Shown here: in pieces, positions 59,545 to 64,000 of the stretch
Layout: every line of letters starts with the position of its first letter
How positions within the stretch are numbered: the stretch's first letter is position 1
From: Bradyrhizobium jicamae
Lineage (GTDB): Bacteria; Pseudomonadota; Alphaproteobacteria; Rhizobiales; Xanthobacteraceae
NCBI RefSeq assembly: GCF_018130695.1
Contig: NZ_JAFCJX010000030.1
Span: forward strand, 1 to 64,000
DNA: 64,000 nucleotides
Direction: 5' to 3'
Notes under the pieces: model-generated
Told to the model about the DNA's origin: nothing
What the model saw: the letters and a program-made list of their open reading frames with translations, nothing else
Database searches by the model: none
Translations under genes and position numbers: made by a program

Positions 59545-60942
59545 ATGTCCGCCGCCGAGACCATCCTGATCACCACGCTCGCCGAATACCAGACAAGGTT
59601 CTGGATTCCGGTGGCGCAGCGGCTGCAGCGCGCCGGCCGCGACGTGCAGTTGCTGGCCTTCGACGACCGCAGCGCGGAGATGGCGGAGGCGCAGGGCGTC
59701 TCTGTCGTCAACATGTACCGCAGCGGGCTCGACGGCGGATCGGAGGTCGACGACCGCAAGGCGTTCGAGGCGCGGCTTGCCGACTACGGGCTTGATGGCA
59801 CCAACTTCCTGTTCAGCCATGAGCGCGTCACCTTCGGCATCCGCGACAGCGCCGCGCTGCGCCGCCGCTTCATGATCTACGCCAATGCCATGGAGCGCGC
59901 GCTCGACGCACTGTCGGCGCAGGGCAAGAAAGCCGTCGTCGTGCAGGAGCTCGGCGGCTTCCTCTCCGTCATCGCCGCGTTCTACGCCGCGAAAAAGCGT
60001 GGCATCCGCAACTGGTTCATCGAACCATCCTTCTTCCGCGGCCGTCTCTATTACACGCCGGACAGCTTTGCCGCACCCGACACCATGGCACAGCCGGCCG
60101 ACAGCGTATCGGCGGATGTGCGGGCCTATCTCGACGAAACGCTGAACCAGCGCGCCATCGTGATTCCGCAGAAGGACAAGCATCACTACTCCGCCGCGTT
60201 CAAGAAGGTCGCGAACTTGAGGAATTCACGGCGGCTCGCCGAGAAGCTGTGGGACCAGTACGCACTCGGCAAGCACCAGGAGTTCGGCCACAACCTCCGT
60301 CACGCCCGCGTCCATGCCGAGATGGCCCTGAACGCGACACGGTTGAAGAATCTCTACCAGCCGATGCCGGACGCGCGGTTCGTCTATTATCCGCTGCACG
60401 TGCCGGCCGACATGGCGTTGACCTTGCGCTCGCCCGAATATCTCGACCAGGTCGCGACCATCGACTTTCTGCTGCGCACGATTCCGGACACCCACGTCCT
60501 CGTCGTCAAGGAGCATCCCGCGCAGATCGGCGCGATCTCGTCGCGCCGCTTCTTCGAGCTGGCGCGGCGCTTTGACAATTTCGTGCTGCTGCCGCCGCAG
60601 ACCAACAATTACGCGGTGCTGGGCCGCGCCGATGCCGTGGTCTCCGTCAACAGCAAGTCCGGCGCCGAGGCCGTGCTGCTCGGCAAGCCGGTCGTCGTGA
60701 TGGGTGACGCCTTCTACCGCACCTGTCCGCTGGTGTTCACCGCTGACAGGCTGAAGGACGTGCCGCAACGGTTGCGCGATGCGCTCGCCGCGCCCGGCTT
60801 CGATCCGTCGCAGGCCGCACCCTATTTCGAGACTGCCTGGCGCAAATCCGTGCCGGGCGAGCTCTATATCGATAATCCCGCGCAGCTCGACACCTTCGCC
60901 GCGACGCTGGCGTCGGCGATCTCTGCGCCAGCGAAAGCCTGA
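59545..60942 (+). CDS. Capsule polysaccharide biosynthesis-type glycosyltransferase
   Basis: The 465-aa protein matches the capsule-synthesis family (KpsC/KpsS-like): VKEHPAQIGAISSRRFFEL and VSVNSKSGAEAVLLGKPVVVMGDAFY near residues 315-390 correspond to its conserved EHP and glycine-rich blocks. ATG 59545 opens MSAAETILITTL, fitting the usual first beta strand. Family members transfer Kdo or related sugars at chain start or end. Here a ulosonic acid donor is plausible. A family 2 glycosyltransferase follows 10 bases later. Confidence 0.85.
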   Translation: MSAAETILITTLAEYQTRFWIPVAQRLQRAGRDVQLLAFDDRSAEMAEAQGVSVVNMYRSGLDGGSEVDDRKAFEARLADYGLDGTNFLFSHERVTFGIRDSAALRRRFMIYANAMERALDALSAQGKKAVVVQELGGFLSVIAAFYAAKKRGIRNWFIEPSFFRGRLYYTPDSFAAPDTMAQPADSVSADVRAYLDETLNQRAIVIPQKDKHHYSAAFKKVANLRNSRRLAEKLWDQYALGKHQEFGHNLRHARVHAEMALNATRLKNLYQPMPDARFVYYPLHVPADMALTLRSPEYLDQVATIDFLLRTIPDTHVLVVKEHPAQIGAISSRRFFELARRFDNFVLLPPQTNNYAVLGRADAVVSVNSKSGAEAVLLGKPVVVMGDAFYRTCPLVFTADRLKDVPQRLRDALAAPGFDPSQAAPYFETAWRKSVPGELYIDNPAQLDTFAATLASAISAPAKA

Positions 60943-60952
60943 AGGCGACACG

Positions 60953-61702
60953 ATGCCGCTCGTCTCCATCATCACGCCGTCCTGGAACGTCGAGCGCTTC
61001 ATCGGCGAGACCCTCGCCTCGGTGCAGGCGCAGACCTTTACCGATTGGGAATTCCTGATCGCCGACGATTGCTCGACCGACCGCACGCCAGCGCTGATCG
61101 AGGAGGCCGCGGCGCGCGATCCCCGCATCAAGCTGATCCGGCAGGCGAAGAACGGCGGCCCGGCGCTGGCGCGGCAGGCCTCGATCGATCAGGCCAGCGG
61201 CCGTTTCCTGGCCTTCCTCGACAGCGACGATCTCTGGCTGCCGACCAAGCTCGAGCGACAGATCGCGTTCGCCAAGGAGAAGCGCGCCGCGATCAGCTAC
61301 ACCGCCTTCCGCCGCATCGACGAAGCCGGCACGGTGACGGGACGGCTGATCACGGTTCCGGAGCAGCTGAACTACGAGCAATTGTTGAAGAACACTTCGA
61401 TTGCGACCCTGACCGCGATGGTCGACCGCGAGGTCTCGGGCCCGGTCGCGATGAAGAACGAGCCCTATGACGACTTCTGTCTCTGGCTCAGCATCCTCAA
61501 ACACGGCCCTGTCGCCCATGGCCTGAACGAGGACCTGGCGCGCTACCGCGTCCGCGGCGTCTCGGTTTCCAGCCGCCGCGCCCGTTCCGCCGGCTGGGTC
61601 TGGCACATCTACCGCAATGTCGAGCGCCTCTCCCTCGTCAAATCCGGCTGGTGCTTTGCCCATTGGGCGACGCGGGCCTGGCTGAAGCGGCGCGAGTTTT
61701 GA
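60953..61702 (+). CDS. Family 2 glycosyltransferase
   Basis: The 249-aa GT-A enzyme opens VSIITPSWNVERFIGETLAS, has DDCSTDRT for nucleotide binding and the metal-binding FLDSDDLW (DxD, about 90-97), with PYDDFCLWLSIL as the acceptor-side ED-like motif. ATG 60953 has GAAGG upstream. It has no membrane segment and probably builds the repeat unit on the cytoplasmic side. It lies 10 bases after the capsule-type gene. Confidence 0.92.
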   Translation: MPLVSIITPSWNVERFIGETLASVQAQTFTDWEFLIADDCSTDRTPALIEEAAARDPRIKLIRQAKNGGPALARQASIDQASGRFLAFLDSDDLWLPTKLERQIAFAKEKRAAISYTAFRRIDEAGTVTGRLITVPEQLNYEQLLKNTSIATLTAMVDREVSGPVAMKNEPYDDFCLWLSILKHGPVAHGLNEDLARYRVRGVSVSSRRARSAGWVWHIYRNVERLSLVKSGWCFAHWATRAWLKRREF

Positions 61703-61828
61703 CGCCTCGACCACCCTGTCGGCTGGATGAAATTCCGGACCGGTCTCACCTTGCGGAAGCGACCATTTGCGGGAGCAGGTCCGGCTTCCATAAACGGCGA
61801 AAAGTGCTAATAGCTTCCTTGGCTTGGC

Positions 61829-64000
61829 ATGCAACGGACCTCTCGACCTATGGCATCAGACAATGTGGCCGAGATACCCTACCGGCAGGAACTGCTGGGC
61901 GCGTTGCGCGCGGTCATTCCCCCGCAGCCCGGCCTCCTCGTGATCCACTCCTCGATCTCCGGTCTGGTGCCGCCCAAGGATCTCAGCCGCTGGGACGTCG
62001 TGGCGGCACTGAACACGCTGGTGCAAGCCGGCTGGACCATCGCGCTGCCGGCCTTCACCTTCAGTTTCTGCGGCGGCAAGCCGTTCGATCTTCAGTCCAG
62101 CCCCTCCGAAGTCGGCGTCCTCGCCGACTGGGCGCTGACCGGCCTCACCCAGGCGCGCCGCACCTCGCATCCGATCTATTCGTTCGTAGTCGCGGGTCCC
62201 CTCGCCGACCAGATCCTGGCGCTGCAAGCCAAGACCACATTTGGCGAAGGCAGTCCCTTCGAGTTCTTCGAGCGTCACGATTCGACGCTCGTGATGTTCG
62301 GATGCGACTGGAAGTTCTGCACCCAGTTTCATCGCTACGAAGAACTCGCTGACGTCCCCTACCGCTACTTCAAGGACTTCTCCGGACAGCGCCGCATCGG
62401 CCGCACCGAGGAGACGGCCACCGCACGCATGTTCGTGCGCGATCTCGAGATCAATGCCGCGAATGATTTCTCCCCCGCCGTCGCCGCGTTGCGGGCGCAG
62501 GGCGCGGTCGCAACGCGCGAGCTGTGGCGCGGCCGCATCGAGGCGACGCCGGTCAAGGCGCTTGCCGGCGCCTGCAACGAGCAGCTCGGCAAGGACGTGC
62601 TCGCGCATGTGAAGCACGCGCCGGAAATCGCGTTCAAGCTGGCCAAGCGCAAGGAAGCGGCTACGGCGCAACCGCTGCGCGTCGCACTGCTCGGCCATTC
62701 CAACGTCGAGCGCCTGCGTTCGGCGCTGGAAGGCAAGCTCGGCAGCCTGCTGGTCGGGCGCCGCGTCACCTATCACACCGTTCCCTTCGGCCAGTTGCCG
62801 CAGGAGATCCTGAACCCAAACTCCGATCTCGCGCAATTTGCGCCTGAGGTGTCGATCTTCGTCGACCGCCTCGAGGATCTGGCGGCATCGACGACCATCG
62901 AGGCGATCAGCGCCGATGCGCTGCGCGAACGCGTCGTCGCCTACGGCGATCTGATCCAGCAGCATGCCGCACGCCACAAGGGGTGGACCATCGCGTTCCG
63001 CTTCGCGCATGCAAGCCACGCGCTCGGTGCCAACGGTCGCGAGCTTGCCGCGCTGGTCGATCGGCTCAACGCCGAACTCGGCGCAGCGCTGGCCGGCGTC
63101 GACCAACTGGTCTGGCTCGATGTCGCCGGCGAGACCGCGCGCGCCGCGGGCCCGATCACCGACAGCCGGCTGTGGTTGATGGGCCGCTTCCCCTATTCCG
63201 AGCCGTTCTCCCGGCAACTCGCGCGGCGCTGCGCCGGCTTGATCCTCGCTGCGATCGGCAAGAGCACGCGGCTGATCGCGCTCGATCTCGACAACACGAT
63301 GTGGGGCGGCGTGCTCGGTGAGGACGGCATCGAGGGCGTGCAGCTCGGCGGCGACTATCCTGGCAACGCCTTTACCGAGTTCCAGCGCGCGCTGAAGCGA
63401 TTAACGGCGCGCGGCATCGCAATTGCCATCGTCAGCAAGAACGACACCGATCTCGCACTGAAGATGATCGACGAGCATCCGGCGATGGAGCTCCGAAGTA
63501 GCGACGTCGCCAGCCATCGCATCAACTGGCAGCCGAAATGGCAGAACCTGCAGGAGATCTGTGAGGAGCTGAGCCTTGGCCTGGAGTCGGTGCTGCTGAT
63601 CGACGACAACAGAGTCGAGCGCGAGCAGATGCAGCGCAACCTCCCCGCGGTCAAGATTCTCGACTTGCCTGACGATCCTGCAGGCTATGTCGCGGCGCTG
63701 GAAGAATGCCCGTGGCTCGACGTGGTGTCGGTCACGGCGGAGGACCTCAAGCGCGCCGACAGCTATCGCGCACGCAGCGCGATCGAGCAGCAGCGCCGCA
63801 AGGCCGTCAACATCGAGGATTTTTACGCCAGCCTCGGCATGACGCTGCATCTGAAGCCGCTCGACAGCGGCAATATCGCACGCGCCGCGCAGCTCAGCCA
63901 GAAGACCAACCAGTTCAACACCACGACGCGCCGCTACGACAAATCTCAGCTCACGGCGATCGGCGCGGCCGGCGGTGACGTGGTCGTGGTCGGACTGGAA
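61829..64000 (+). CDS. AAC(3)-like acyltransferase fused to FkbH-like HAD protein (3' partial)
   Basis: An open frame of at least 724 codons runs off the right end. Residues about 15-260 resemble aminoglycoside 3-N-acetyltransferases (LLVIHSSISGL, ALPAFTFSFC, TSHPIYSFVVAG, FGEGSPFEFF). From about 282 comes the FkbH N-terminal domain (VALLGHSNVERLR), then a HAD-IIIC domain (LIALDLDNTMWGGVLGEDG, Asp486 and Asp488) and the GNAT-like end (QLSQKTNQFNTTTRRY). FkbH proteins load glyceryl from 1,3-bisphosphoglycerate onto a carrier protein; the AAC(3) part could pass an acyl group to an amino sugar. ATG 61829 or 61850 may start it; neither has a strong ribosome-binding site. Confidence 0.85.
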   Translation, partial: MQRTSRPMASDNVAEIPYRQELLGALRAVIPPQPGLLVIHSSISGLVPPKDLSRWDVVAALNTLVQAGWTIALPAFTFSFCGGKPFDLQSSPSEVGVLADWALTGLTQARRTSHPIYSFVVAGPLADQILALQAKTTFGEGSPFEFFERHDSTLVMFGCDWKFCTQFHRYEELADVPYRYFKDFSGQRRIGRTEETATARMFVRDLEINAANDFSPAVAALRAQGAVATRELWRGRIEATPVKALAGACNEQLGKDVLAHVKHAPEIAFKLAKRKEAATAQPLRVALLGHSNVERLRSALEGKLGSLLVGRRVTYHTVPFGQLPQEILNPNSDLAQFAPEVSIFVDRLEDLAASTTIEAISADALRERVVAYGDLIQQHAARHKGWTIAFRFAHASHALGANGRELAALVDRLNAELGAALAGVDQLVWLDVAGETARAAGPITDSRLWLMGRFPYSEPFSRQLARRCAGLILAAIGKSTRLIALDLDNTMWGGVLGEDGIEGVQLGGDYPGNAFTEFQRALKRLTARGIAIAIVSKNDTDLALKMIDEHPAMELRSSDVASHRINWQPKWQNLQEICEELSLGLESVLLIDDNRVEREQMQRNLPAVKILDLPDDPAGYVAALEECPWLDVVSVTAEDLKRADSYRARSAIEQQRRKAVNIEDFYASLGMTLHLKPLDSGNIARAAQLSQKTNQFNTTTRRYDKSQLTAIGAAGGDVVVVGLE

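Noticed and set aside
17581..64000. Genomic island with tRNA or integrase boundary
   Set aside because: The glycan locus could be variable DNA, but no tRNA, integrase, transposase or attachment-site repeat was seen inside the window to define it.

Overview
The window looks like a chromosomal segment of a Bradyrhizobium-type alphaproteobacterium. The reasons are high GC with strong third-position bias, very long antisense open frames, several branched-chain-amino-acid-type (HAAT) ABC transport operons, and intergenic repeats of the kind I associate with Bradyrhizobium. The assignment rests on recognition, not on a search. No rRNA, tRNA, CRISPR array, phage gene or transposase was seen.

Region 1 (1-7.9 kb) holds a repeat-rich left end, a 50-aa ORF, a membrane protein with an IPT/TIG-like tail, the SAM-cycle genes ahcY and metK, a protein combining an HTH-like N-terminus with a methyltransferase fold directly upstream of metK, and a secreted TPR-caspase protein. 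Region 2 (7.9-15 kb) is one minus-strand operon, livK-livH-livM-livG-livF, followed by a MetE-like methyltransferase and a flavin monooxygenase. Region 3 (15-17.5 kb) carries a small lipoprotein, purU and a hemD-like gene. Region 4 (17.5-20.5 kb) has gmd-fcl for GDP-L-fucose and a Crp/Fnr regulator. Region 5 (20.7-28.3 kb) is a second transport operon, livG-acyl-CoA ligase-livH-livM-livK-livF. It is interrupted by a roughly 500-bp element in which a DUF559 nuclease gene is framed by inverted repeats.

Region 6 (28.3-64 kb) is a large surface-glycan locus. It contains an AGE-family epimerase and a PaaK-like ligase; a WbpB/WbpD/WbpE-like set for a 3-amino uronate; and an unusual sugar module made of a CBS-GHMP kinase, a NeuB synthase fused to a TIM-barrel domain, a CMP-sugar synthetase, three SDRs and a second TIM-barrel protein. 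Next come pseB-pseC-pseF, then a nucleotidyltransferase-HAD fusion, chain-length regulator (Wzz), polymerase (Wzy) and flippase (Wzx), two unrecognised paired proteins with a methyltransferase and a PhyH-type oxygenase, then pseG-pseH-pseI, glycosyltransferases, and an AAC(3)-FkbH fusion that runs off the right end.

Taken together, the right half encodes at least two ulosonic acid routes (one a complete pseudaminic acid set), GDP-fucose, parts of an NDP-heptose route, and Wzx/Wzy export and polymerisation, as expected for an O-antigen or capsule. The most unusual items are the DUF559 repeat element with a gene-less relative 20 kb away, and the kinase plus NeuB-TIM-barrel module, whose product I cannot assign.
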